This document shows positions 6,809-13,156 of a stretch of DNA of 13,156 nt, piece after piece. The translations under genes were made by a program, and so were the position numbers. The stretch comes from an uncultured Eubacterium sp. (GTDB taxonomy: Bacteria > Bacillota > Clostridia > Lachnospirales > Lachnospiraceae). Within the stretch, counting starts at the first letter, position 1, and the number at the start of each line of letters is the position of its first letter. The stretch spans positions 1 to 13,156 of the forward strand of contig URYE01000076.1 of NCBI GenBank assembly GCA_900551945.1, given 5' to 3'. The notes beneath the pieces are model-generated. The model was not told the origin of the DNA. It made no database searches and was given only the letters and a program-made list of their open reading frames with translations.

Positions 6809-6837
6809 GCAGAGTGTGTTTCGCATAGTGGTATCAT
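6807..6837 (+). promoter_or_regulatory. Possible fruK promoter
   Basis: TTGCAG at 6807-6812 and TATCAT at 6832-6837, with TG at 6829-6830, form an extended -10 candidate with a long 19-base spacer. Within the spacer AGTGTGTTT (6813-6821) matches the complement of the AAACACAAT unit at 8 of 9 positions, as expected if FruR also acts here. Weak on its own; the operon may rely on the fruR promoter. Confidence 0.35.
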
Positions 6838-6906
6838 AAGGTAGTGTAATGATTTTGATAAGCTGTTTGACATCAATATTAAATAGATGTAGATGGGAGG
6901 CTTTTT

Positions 6907-7821
6907 ATGATATATACAGTGACATTTAATCCGTCATTAGATTATATAGTAACAGTTGAAGACTTCAAACTTGGAAGAGTTAATCGAACATCAACAGAAC
7001 TTATATATCCTGGCGGTAAGGGTATTAATGTATCAATAGTGCTTAAAAATCTGGGCTTTGATAATATTGCTCTTGGTTTTGAGGCAGGATTTACTGGAAA
7101 AGAAATTATAAGACTTATTAATGAGGCAGGAGTTTCACATGATTTTATTCATGTAGATAGTGGGCTTTCAAGAATTAATGTGAAAGTACGTTCATCGAGT
7201 GAAAGTGAGATTAATGGTCAAGGTCCATTAATAGAAAGTAGTAATATAGATGAATTATATAAAAAGTTAGACCAACTTAAAAAGGATGACATTTTAGTAT
7301 TAGCGGGAAGCATACCAACAGTTATGCCATCTTCAATGTATATGGATATTATGAAATATTTAGCAGAAAGAGATGTAAAAGTAATTGTTGACGCAACAAA
7401 AGATTTACTTGTAAATGTTCTTGAGTATAAACCATTTCTTATAAAGCCTAACAATCATGAGTTGGGTGAGATATTTGGAGTGGAATTGACAACAAGGGAT
7501 GAAGTTGTTTACTATGCTAAAAAGTTAAAAGAAATGGGAGCTTGTAATGTTCTTGTTTCGATGGCAGGAGAAGGTGCTGTATTAGTAGCAGAAGACGGAA
7601 GTGTAATAAAGTCAAAAGCACCAAAGGGAAAAGTTAAAAATTCTGTAGGAGCAGGAGATTCAATGGTTGCAGGTTTCATTGCAGGATATTTAACAAGTAA
7701 AGATTATAAAGAAGCATTTAAAACAGGCGTATGTACAGGAAGTGCTAGTGCATTTTCAGATAAACTTGCTACAAAAGAAGAAGTAGAAGCATTAAAGCAG
7801 AGTATAGTTATTGGTGAATAA
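6907..7821 (+). CDS. fruK: 1-phosphofructokinase
   Basis: A 304-residue PfkB-family sugar kinase of full length. It phosphorylates fructose-1-phosphate, the product of the fructose PTS, with ATP to give fructose-1,6-bisphosphate in the cytoplasm. The start MIYTVTFNPSLDYIV is typical of FruK/LacC enzymes. The first PfkB signature centres on GGKGINVS (36-43). The second includes NSVGAGDSMVAGF, with catalytic base Asp251 in GAGDS (248-252). IKPNNHELGEIFGV is the conserved element before the nucleotide site. ATG 6907 is fixed by GGGAGG six bases upstream. Its position between fruR and fruA separates it from tagatose-6-phosphate kinase (LacC), the closest alternative. Confidence 0.95.
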   Translation: MIYTVTFNPSLDYIVTVEDFKLGRVNRTSTELIYPGGKGINVSIVLKNLGFDNIALGFEAGFTGKEIIRLINEAGVSHDFIHVDSGLSRINVKVRSSSESEINGQGPLIESSNIDELYKKLDQLKKDDILVLAGSIPTVMPSSMYMDIMKYLAERDVKVIVDATKDLLVNVLEYKPFLIKPNNHELGEIFGVELTTRDEVVYYAKKLKEMGACNVLVSMAGEGAVLVAEDGSVIKSKAPKGKVKNSVGAGDSMVAGFIAGYLTSKDYKEAFKTGVCTGSASAFSDKLATKEEVEALKQSIVIGE

Positions 7822-7858
7822 ACATCTAAAATTAATTATGTAGAAAGGGGTTTTACGC

Positions 7859-9826
7859 ATGAGAATTGTTGATTTACTTGATGTTAGAAGCATTGACTTA
7901 AATGGTAGTGCTAAGGGCAAAGAAGATGTCCTAAAAAAAATGGTTTCACTTATGGTAAAAAGTGGAAAAATCAATGATGAGCAGAAATATTTAAAAGGTG
8001 TATTCGCAAGAGAAAAAGAAAGTACAACAGGTGTTGGTGAAGGAATAGCAATTCCGCACTGTAAGTCTGACGCAGTAAATAGTCCGGGACTTGCTGCAAT
8101 GGTTGTTCCAGATGGTGTTGAATTTGATGCCCTTGATGGTCAGCCAGTTAATTTATTATTCCTTATAGCAGCTCCAAATACAAAAGATAATGTACATCTT
8201 GATGTATTAGGCAAGTTGTCAGTACTTCTTATGGACGAAGACTTTACTAACAAATTAAAGTCAGCCAAAAGTGTAGAAGAATTTCTTAAGATAATTGATG
8301 ATGCTGAAAGCGAAAAAGATGAAGAAAATAATTCATCAAGTAGTGCTTCTGATAATAGTACACAAAATACTACACAAGATAGTGCAGATAGTACTAAGAA
8401 AAAAATAAAAATTCTTGCAGTAACAGGTTGTCCTACAGGAATTGCACATACTTATATGGCGGCAGAAGCAATACAGAAAAAAGCATTGGAATTAGGATAT
8501 GATGTAAAAGTTGAAACCAGAGGTTCTAGTGGAGCTAAAAATGTACTTACAAGTGAAGAAATAGCAGAAGCAGACGGAATAATAGTTGCGGCTGATACAA
8601 AAGTTCCAATGGAGCGTTTCGCAGGAAAAAGACTTGTTGAAGTTCCAGTATCAGACGGTATAAGTAAGCCTGAACAGTTAATGGAAAAGATTGTTAATAA
8701 AGAAGCTCCAATCTATCACGCAACAGGTGCAGATACAGATACAACCTCTAATAATGACTCAAAGGGCGGTGTGTGGCATCAATTGTATAAGCACCTTATG
8801 AATGGTGTTTCTCACATGCTTCCATTTGTAGTTGGTGGCGGTATACTTATTGCTATTGCCTTTCTTCTTGATGATTATTCAATAGACCCTGCTAATTTTG
8901 GTACAAATACACCTGTTGCAGCTTGGTTTAAAACAATGGGTGGATATGCCTTTAACTTTATGTTACCAGTACTTGCAGGATACATTGCAATGAGTATTGC
9001 GGATAGACCGGGTATCGTTGTAGGTTTTGTAGGTGGTTATATAGCTTCAGTTGGTTCAACATTTGCAGACCCAGCAGCAAAGGGAACAGTTCCAGCCGGT
9101 TTTATTGGAGCTATGCTTGCAGGTTTTGTAGGCGGTTATCTTGTAATTGGCTTAAAGAAAATATGTGAATATCTTCCTAAAGCACTTGATGGTATTAAGT
9201 CAATTTTAATATATCCATTAGTTGGAACACTTCTTATAGCATTATTTATGTGTGCGGTTGACCCATTTGTAAGTGCATTAAATACTGGCCTTACAAGCTT
9301 CTTAAATTCAATGGGAAGTAGTAGTAAGATACTTCTTGGTTGTGTACTTGGAGCAATGATGTCAATTGATATGGGTGGTCCATTTAACAAAGCAGCATAT
9401 GTATTTGGTACAGGTATGCTTGCAGAGCAGTCAGAAAGTGGCTTTATGATTATGGCGGCAGTAATGGTTGGCGGTATGATACCACCATTTGCAATTGCTC
9501 TTGCAACAACATTTTTCAAGAATAAATTCACACCAGAAGAAAGAAAATCTGGTCCAGTAAACTACATTATGGGACTTTGCTTTATCTCAGAAGGTGCAAT
9601 ACCTTATGCAGCTTCTGACCCATTAAGAATAATTCCGGCTTGTATGATAGGTTCAGCTATTGCAGGAGGACTTTCAATGGCATTTGGTTGTACATTAAGA
9701 GCACCACATGGAGGAATATTTGTATTCCCAACAGTAGGAAATGTATTTGGCTATATTATAGCATTTGTAGTAGGTTCAGTTGTAGCTGCCTTACTATTAG
9801 GCTTATTAAAGAAAAATAAAAATTAA
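7859..9826 (+). CDS. fruA: Fructose PTS permease EIIABC
   Basis: A 655-residue fused permease that takes up fructose and phosphorylates it at carbon 1. Domain order is A-B-C. EIIA (about 1-148) has its phosphorylated His67 in IAIPHCKS. A flexible Ser/Asn/Thr/Asp-rich linker (about 150-180) follows. EIIB (about 183-282) has its phosphorylated Cys191 in AVTGCPTGIAHTYMAAEA. EIIC (about 300-652) is the membrane transport domain, with GGPFNKAAYVFGTG (from 506) and ISEGAIPYAASDPLRIIPA. Length and order match FruA of Firmicutes. It starts 37 bases after fruK with AAAGGGG before the ATG, and probably shares its transcript. Phosphate comes from PEP through EI (not in this window) and HPr, the latter plausibly the one encoded next. 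A mannitol- or 2-O-mannosyl-glycerate-type substrate is less likely given fruK. Confidence 0.95.
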   Translation: MRIVDLLDVRSIDLNGSAKGKEDVLKKMVSLMVKSGKINDEQKYLKGVFAREKESTTGVGEGIAIPHCKSDAVNSPGLAAMVVPDGVEFDALDGQPVNLLFLIAAPNTKDNVHLDVLGKLSVLLMDEDFTNKLKSAKSVEEFLKIIDDAESEKDEENNSSSSASDNSTQNTTQDSADSTKKKIKILAVTGCPTGIAHTYMAAEAIQKKALELGYDVKVETRGSSGAKNVLTSEEIAEADGIIVAADTKVPMERFAGKRLVEVPVSDGISKPEQLMEKIVNKEAPIYHATGADTDTTSNNDSKGGVWHQLYKHLMNGVSHMLPFVVGGGILIAIAFLLDDYSIDPANFGTNTPVAAWFKTMGGYAFNFMLPVLAGYIAMSIADRPGIVVGFVGGYIASVGSTFADPAAKGTVPAGFIGAMLAGFVGGYLVIGLKKICEYLPKALDGIKSILIYPLVGTLLIALFMCAVDPFVSALNTGLTSFLNSMGSSSKILLGCVLGAMMSIDMGGPFNKAAYVFGTGMLAEQSESGFMIMAAVMVGGMIPPFAIALATTFFKNKFTPEERKSGPVNYIMGLCFISEGAIPYAASDPLRIIPACMIGSAIAGGLSMAFGCTLRAPHGGIFVFPTVGNVFGYIIAFVVGSVVAALLLGLLKKNKN

Positions 9827-9846
9827 TTAAAATCAAAAAAATGAAT

Positions 9847-9851
9847 GGAGG
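9847..9851 (+). promoter_or_regulatory. Ribosome binding site that sets the HPr start
   Basis: GGAGG sits 8 bases before ATG 9860. An in-frame ATG at 9845 overlaps this site and has no ribosome site of its own, so 9860 is the better start. With it the active His falls at residue 15, the family position. Confidence 0.8.
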
Positions 9852-9859
9852 ACAAAATT

Positions 9860-10117
9860 ATGAAAGAATTTACTTATGTTATCACAGACCCAGAGGGTAT
9901 TCATGCAAGACCAGCAGGAGCACTTGTTAAAGAGGCAGGAACATTTTCAAGTAAGATTACTATAAGTAAAGATGGAAAAGAAGTAGATGCTAAGAGAATA
10001 TTTGGAATTATGGGACTTGCAGCAAAGCAAGGACAGACAATTGTATTAAAAGCTGAAGGTGAAGATGAAGATGTAGCTATTGAAAAACTTGAAGCATTTT
10101 TAAAAGCAAATCTTTAA
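9860..10117 (+). CDS. ptsH: HPr phosphocarrier of the fructose operon, lacking the Ser46 site
   Basis: An 85-residue HPr, the usual length. It carries phosphate from Enzyme I to the EIIA domain of PTS permeases. The active site GIHARPAG places the phosphorylated histidine at residue 15. The region that normally holds the regulatory serine (KSIMGVM in Bacillus HPr) reads KRIFGIM here, so Arg46 replaces Ser46. HPr kinase therefore could not phosphorylate this protein there, and it should not serve as a CcpA corepressor. The rest of the fold is intact, ending LEAFLKANL. It lies 33 bases after fruA and before a terminator, so it is the last gene of the operon. It is probably a paralogue dedicated to fructose uptake, with a general HPr elsewhere. 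The symbol is used in the broad family sense. Confidence 0.93.
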   Translation: MKEFTYVITDPEGIHARPAGALVKEAGTFSSKITISKDGKEVDAKRIFGIMGLAAKQGQTIVLKAEGEDEDVAIEKLEAFLKANL

Positions 10118-10177
10118 TAAGGTGAGTTTCTAACTTGTATTGTGCAAAGCAATAAGTAGGAATATATTAAAAAATAT

Positions 10178-10216
10178 AAAAACCTGATATATTCGTAAGA
10201 GTGTATCGGGTTTTTT
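10178..10216 (+). terminator. Intrinsic terminator of the fru operon
   Basis: CCTGATATA (10183-10191) pairs with TGTATCGGG (10202-10210) along its full length with two G-U pairs, around a 10-base loop. A run of six T follows directly. The A run at 10178-10182 extends the stem. Confidence 0.85.
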
Positions 10217-10265
10217 GTTATAGTTATAAGTTTTTGTTAAAATGTGTAGTTTTTTAGTAATGTTC

Positions 10266-10294
10266 TTGAAAGTTTCACAAAAATATGTTACTGT
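10266..10294 (+). promoter_or_regulatory. Possible promoter of the pyrophosphatase-Nudix gene
   Basis: TTGAAA at 10266-10271 and TACTGT at 10289-10294 are 17 bases apart, with a TG one base before the -10. The -10 is a poor match. A promoter is expected here because a terminator precedes this gap, but other A/T-rich candidates exist. Confidence 0.3.
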
Positions 10295-10351
10295 TCACAA
10301 GGAACTTGTAAATAATAACTTGAATACGAATGTAAAAAGGACGGAAATGTT

Positions 10352-11221
10352 TTGAACGAAGAGATATATACAGTCAAGATGGATAGACCGTTAGGTTCTG
10401 TACACCCAGATATTCCAACAATGGTGTATCCAGTTAATTACGGATATGTAAAAGGAATTATAGCAGGTGATGGAGAAGAACAAGATGCTTATGTATTAGG
10501 TGTAGATGTTCCTGTTGATGAATTTACTGGTAAAAGAATTGCAGTTGTTAAAAGAAATGATGATGTTGAAGATAAATGGATAATTGTACCAGAAAATATC
10601 ATGTATACAAGACAACAAATAGAAGATATGATACATTTTCAAGAACAGTACTTTGATAGTCATATTGAGATGGTCAACGAGGAGATGTGGGACGCTTATG
10701 ATAAAAATGAATATAAGCTAGGTTATCAAATTCCAAGAAGCATGGCAAAAGAACTTGAAGATGGTGTATATCATGTAGTAGTTATGGTATATACAATGAA
10801 TTATCAAGGAAAAATATTATCTACACAAAGGTCACGCAATAAGACTAATCCGCTTAAATGGGAAGTGACGGGAGGCTCTATTCTTACAGGTGAAAATGCT
10901 GAAGATGGAGCAATAAGAGAGCTTAAAGAAGAAACAGGGCTTGAAGTTAATTATGGAGAACTTATTGAGATGTATAAGTTTGTAGACGACAAAAGACACT
11001 GTATTTATCATGGGTTCTTTAATTATATACCAAAAGAAAAAGAGTATGAGATAGTTCTTCAAGCAGGAGAAACAATGAATTATCAATTTCTTGATTATGA
11101 CGAATTTGAAGAATTGGTAAAGTCAGAAAGATTTGTAAAATCAGAGCAAGGCAGATTTATAAGATTTCAAAGTGATATTGAAAAAATCATAAATAAATAT
11201 ATACACAAAAACATAAAATAG
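10352..11221 (+). CDS. Pyrophosphatase-like domain fused to Nudix hydrolase
   Basis: A 289-residue two-domain protein. The N-terminal part (about 5-110) resembles family I inorganic pyrophosphatases: YPVNYGYV (26-33), then GDGEEQD (39-45) where the family has DGDPVD, then NDDVEDKWIIVP (69-80) matching the conserved Asp/Lys motif after the core. Asp40, Asp45, Asp74 and Lys75 are kept; the middle metal-binding Asp is Glu42. The C-terminal part (about 135-265) is a Nudix domain with a perfect box at 175-197: Gly175, Glu181, then RELKEETGL with the catalytic EE at 193-194. Nudix enzymes cleave nucleoside-diphosphate-linked compounds; the partner domain could remove the pyrophosphate or bind it. 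The start is TTG 10352, with AAAGGA at 10336-10341; the next ATG (10379) would cut into the conserved start. The substrate is unknown. Confidence 0.85.
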   Translation: MNEEIYTVKMDRPLGSVHPDIPTMVYPVNYGYVKGIIAGDGEEQDAYVLGVDVPVDEFTGKRIAVVKRNDDVEDKWIIVPENIMYTRQQIEDMIHFQEQYFDSHIEMVNEEMWDAYDKNEYKLGYQIPRSMAKELEDGVYHVVVMVYTMNYQGKILSTQRSRNKTNPLKWEVTGGSILTGENAEDGAIRELKEETGLEVNYGELIEMYKFVDDKRHCIYHGFFNYIPKEKEYEIVLQAGETMNYQFLDYDEFEELVKSERFVKSEQGRFIRFQSDIEKIINKYIHKNIK

Positions 11222-11325
11222 TCCGATATTTAATATATTATAATAGTGTGAATATTTAAACACATCATTATTATTGAGTATTAATATTAAAGCTATTGTA
11301 TTAAAAGTAGCAGAATGGAGATTTT

Positions 11326-12012
11326 ATGAGAGTTGTTGGAAATTATGGAAGTACCTTATTAGATTATATGAATAATAATAAAAGTGTAAGTGATATTCTT
11401 AACTATAAGGTGACAGGAAGTGCATTATCAAATGAGGCAAAAGCTAATCTTAAAGCACATGGGATAACATTTGGAAGTGATACCGATACTGATGAAGTAA
11501 AAGAAGGATACTCACAGATTAAAAGTTCAGCAGTTGACCTTAGAACAGCGATAATTACACTTACAAATACTGGTGAGGGTTCATTATTTTCAGAAGAAAA
11601 CACAGATAAAACAAAGGTATATAGTGCTGTAAAAGATTTTGTTGATAGTTATAATAGTATGATTGAAGGAATGGACAGTGTAGGTGGAACATCTAATTCA
11701 TCGTATAAAGAAGAACTTACAGCATTAATAAAGAAAAATAGTGAAAAGCTTTCAAAGGCAGGAATAACACTCGATAAAGATGGAAAGCTTTCACTTGATG
11801 AAGAAGTACTTAAAAATGCTGATGTAGAAGATATAAAGAAAGCATTTTATTCAAATACAGATTTTACAGAAGAAGTAGCTACAAAAAGTATATATGTTGA
11901 AGCTAATGCAATATCAGCAATGTATTCGTTAGCTGTGTCTAACTATACAAATAGTGCTTCATATTCTGAAAGCTATAATACATTATTGAGTAACTTTACA
12001 CAAAGTGTATAA
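11326..12012 (+). CDS. Hypothetical protein resembling the C-terminal part of FliD
   Basis: A 228-residue protein I cannot name. It has no signal peptide and no membrane segment, and is rich in Ser, Asn, Lys and Glu. From residue 97, VYSAVKDFVDSYNSMIEGM and then LSKAGITLDKDGKLSLDEEVL resemble the C-terminal domain of the flagellar cap FliD, in which a coiled helix with VNxFVxxYN is followed by a GI-x-GKLxLDE element. The tail (from about 170) is predicted helical and ends in Ser/Asn/Tyr-rich sequence, somewhat like flagellin-type ends. True FliD is usually over 400 residues with an N-terminal D0 part, so this would be a shortened relative or a different helical protein. ATG 11326 follows GGAG at 11316-11319. 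No flagellar gene is nearby. It may be cotranscribed with mnmA 49 bases downstream. Confidence 0.5.
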   Translation: MRVVGNYGSTLLDYMNNNKSVSDILNYKVTGSALSNEAKANLKAHGITFGSDTDTDEVKEGYSQIKSSAVDLRTAIITLTNTGEGSLFSEENTDKTKVYSAVKDFVDSYNSMIEGMDSVGGTSNSSYKEELTALIKKNSEKLSKAGITLDKDGKLSLDEEVLKNADVEDIKKAFYSNTDFTEEVATKSIYVEANAISAMYSLAVSNYTNSASYSESYNTLLSNFTQSV

Positions 12013-12061
12013 ATTTTAAATAATAAAGTCATTTACGACAGAATGGGAATGGATTTTAGTA

Positions 12062-13135
12062 ATGAAAAAAAAGGTAGTAGTTGGTATGTCAGGAGGAGTG
12101 GACTCCTCTGTGGCGGCTTATCTTTTAAAGGAACAAGGATATGATGTTATAGGTGTTACAATGCAGATATGGCAAGATGAAGAAACTGCGGCTGTTGAAG
12201 AAAATGGTGGCTGTTGTGGACTTTCTGCTGTAGATGACGCAAGACGTGTTGCAGCACAACTTGATATACCTTATTATGTTATGAACTTTAAAAAAGACTT
12301 TAAGAAGTATGTTATAGATTATTTTGTCGATGAGTATAAGAATGGAAGAACACCTAATCCATGTATAGCTTGTAATAGATATGTTAAGTGGGAGTCACTT
12401 CTTACAAGAAGTTTACAGATTGGTGCAGATTATATTGCAACAGGTCATTATGCAAGAATTGAAAAGCTTGACAATGGAAGATATGCAATTAAAAATTCTG
12501 TCACAGCAAAGAAAGACCAGACTTACGCACTTTACAATCTTACACAAGACCAGTTATCAAAAACTCTTATGCCTGTTGGTGATTACACAAAAGATGAAAT
12601 TCGTGCAATTGCAGAAAAGATAGGTATTCAAGTGGCACATAAGCCTGACAGTATGGAGATTTGCTTTGTACCAGACAATGACTATGCAGGATATATAGAA
12701 AGAGAAACAGGTTATATAAGTAGCCCAGGTAATTTTGTTGATTTACAAGGTAATGTGTTAGGACAGCACAAGGGTATAATTCATTATACAGTAGGTCAAA
12801 GAAAAGGGTTAGGACTAGCTCTTGGTTATCCAGTATTCGTTGTGGCAATAAGACCTGAAACTAATGAAGTAGTTATAGGTAAGAATGAAGATGTACTTGC
12901 TGGAAAGCTCTATGCTAACCGCCTTAACTTTATGAGTGTTGAAAAGCCAGAAGATGGCATGAGAGTTAAGGCTAAGATAAGATATAATCACGATGGTGAC
13001 TGGTGTACTATAAAAGTAGTTGATAATGACTTATTAGAGTGTGTATTTGATGAGCCACAAAGAGCTGTAACACCGGGACAAGCAGTTGTATTGTACGATG
13101 GAGATTATGTTTTAGGTGGAGGATCGGACGATTAA
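12062..13135 (+). CDS. mnmA: tRNA-specific 2-thiouridylase MnmA
   Basis: A 357-residue enzyme of normal length that adds sulfur at C2 of the wobble uridine (U34) in tRNAs for Lys, Glu and Gln, using ATP and persulfide sulfur from a cysteine desulfurase. The ATP-binding PP-loop SGGVDSS is at 10-16. The catalytic cysteines are Cys101 in NPCIACN and Cys201 in [14 protein letters not shown] and TVGQRKGLG are further family elements, and the C-terminal beta-barrel runs from about 290. The [11 protein letters not shown] stretch (72-82) is the clostridial variant. The ribosome site is weak (GGGAATGGA before ATG 12062). The sulfur donor genes often found beside mnmA in clostridia are not in this window. 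The gene is complete; the 21 bases after it show nothing identifiable. Confidence 0.97.
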   Translation: MKKKVVVGMSGGVDSSVAAYLLKEQGYDVIGVTMQIWQDEETAAVEENGGCCGLSAVDDARRVAAQLDIPYYVMNFKKDFKKYVIDYFVDEYKNGRTPNPCIACNRYVKWESLLTRSLQIGADYIATGHYARIEKLDNGRYAIKNSVTAKKDQTYALYNLTQDQLSKTLMPVGDYTKDEIRAIAEKIGIQVAHKPDSMEICFVPDNDYAGYIERETGYISSPGNFVDLQGNVLGQHKGIIHYTVGQRKGLGLALGYPVFVVAIRPETNEVVIGKNEDVLAGKLYANRLNFMSVEKPEDGMRVKAKIRYNHDGDWCTIKVVDNDLLECVFDEPQRAVTPGQAVVLYDGDYVLGGGSDD

Positions 13136-13156
13136 TTCCGTATCCAGCAAAATATG

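Noticed and set aside
6867..6895. TTGACA at 6867-6872 as -35 box of a fruK promoter
   Set aside because: The -35 is perfect, but the hexamer 17 bases on is TAGATG and the transcript would start inside the ribosome site, a few bases before the ATG.
9845..9859. Upstream ATG as start of HPr, giving 90 residues
   Set aside because: It overlaps the GGAGG site and would shift the active His away from position 15.
11239..11244. Perfect TATAAT before the FliD-like gene
   Set aside because: There is no acceptable -35 box 16-18 bases upstream (it would read AAATAG) and no TG extension, so it is expected by chance in A/T-rich DNA.
13136..13156. Start of another gene at the right edge (ATG at 13154)
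   Set aside because: Only the ATG is in view and no ribosome site precedes it.

Overview
The window looks like a chromosome segment of a low-GC Gram-positive anaerobe, most likely a Clostridia member of the Lachnospiraceae type. This rests on A/T-rich codons, strong GGAGG ribosome sites, SigA-like promoters, a DeoR-type fru operon and a clostridial-type MnmA. All genes I accept are on the + strand. I see no rRNA, tRNA, CRISPR array, insertion sequence or recognisable riboswitch.

Layout. (1) 1-~780 is strikingly A/T-rich, visibly more than the rest. It holds the 3' end of a probable VirD4/TraG-type coupling protein and a small secreted two-helix protein resembling a VirB2/TrbC pilin. This is the tail of a conjugation (type IV secretion) module that stops abruptly. 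(2) 799-5672 is a drug-efflux-type operon: a strong extended -10 promoter, a palindromic operator at the expected transcription start, a MarR regulator, and two overlapping or abutting ABC exporter half-transporters forming an asymmetric heterodimer, closed by a strong hairpin terminator. (3) 5741-10216 is a fructose operon: fruR (DeoR family), fruK (1-phosphofructokinase), fruA (EIIABC) and a dedicated HPr, closed by a terminator. Fructose enters as fructose-1-phosphate through FruA, with phosphate relayed by HPr, and FruK converts it to fructose-1,6-bisphosphate. The leader of fruR carries two back-to-back tandem arrays, a degenerate 10-bp array over the promoter and a perfect 6 x 9-bp array just downstream. 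(4) 10352-13135 holds a fusion of a pyrophosphatase-like domain with a Nudix hydrolase, an orphan protein resembling the C-terminal part of the flagellar cap FliD, and mnmA (tRNA 2-thiouridylase).

The points most worth attention are the double repeat array at fruR, the HPr that keeps His15 but has Arg where Ser46 should be, the pyrophosphatase-Nudix fusion, the ~200-residue extracellular insertion in the first ABC half, and the truncated conjugation module. I did not find a convincing wholly new defence or mobile system.
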